From NCBI GenBank assembly GCA_024639205.1, contig JAHEIV010000181.1, forward strand, positions 1 through 6,343: a stretch of 6,343 nt of DNA, read 5' to 3'. This document shows positions 6,326 to 6,343 of the stretch, one piece after another. This stretch comes from Deltaproteobacteria bacterium. Its GTDB lineage: Bacteria > Desulfobacterota > Desulfobacteria > Desulfobacterales > SG8-13. Made by a program: the position numbers and the translations under genes. The notes beneath the pieces were generated by a model that was not told the DNA's origin, did not search any database, and was given only the letters and a program-made list of their open reading frames with translations. Position 1 is the stretch's first letter. The number at the start of each line of letters is the position of its first letter.

Positions 6326-6343
6326 ATGACCCTGATGGGGCGT

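Overview
The window is a single minus-strand block. In order of transcription it reads from the right edge to the left: a radical SAM protein with a B12-binding-like N-terminal half, a small membrane-anchored multihaem cytochrome c, then rnfC, rnfD, rnfG, rnfE and the first 142 codons of rnfA, which runs off the left edge. Tight spacing, a 14-nt rnfC/rnfD overlap and a 1-nt rnfD/rnfG gap indicate that the rnf genes are one operon, with the cytochrome probably its first gene. The order C-D-G-E-A is the usual rnf order, so rnfB (the ferredoxin-facing Fe-S subunit) is expected just beyond position 1. I see no RNA genes, mobile elements, CRISPR arrays or convincing terminators.

The combination of a multihaem c-type cytochrome leading an rnf operon, fairly GC-rich coding DNA and strong purine-rich ribosome binding sites suggests an anaerobe of the sulfate-reducing Desulfobacterota (old Deltaproteobacteria). 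This is inferred from gene content and style, not from a marker gene.

Rnf complexes normally oxidise reduced ferredoxin and reduce NAD+ while pumping Na+ or H+. The membrane core here looks complete. RnfA and RnfE each keep both intramembrane cysteines for the shared Fe-S centre, and RnfG keeps its covalent-FMN motif (SGAT, Thr164). The limb that returns electrons to NAD+ looks altered. Compared with canonical sequences recalled from memory, RnfC has lost the glycine-rich GLGGAGFP motif, the ECEPY motif and the YPSGGAKQL-type motif of the NuoF-like FMN/NADH site, while keeping both 4Fe-4S motifs. RnfD appears to carry Tyr158 where the flavinylated threonine of the (S/T)xATPL motif should be. 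The operon's first gene encodes an acidic cytochrome with five CXXCH sites and exactly five additional histidines, anchored facing the periplasm.

My main hypothesis is that this is a cytochrome-linked Rnf variant in which electrons leave through RnfG to a periplasmic pentahaem cytochrome rather than through RnfD and RnfC to NAD+. The architecture would be comparable to the Methanosarcina Rnf with its MmcA cytochrome, but with a different cytochrome. The losses are read by eye and need a proper alignment. The radical SAM gene upstream is separated by 168 nt and is probably functionally unrelated.
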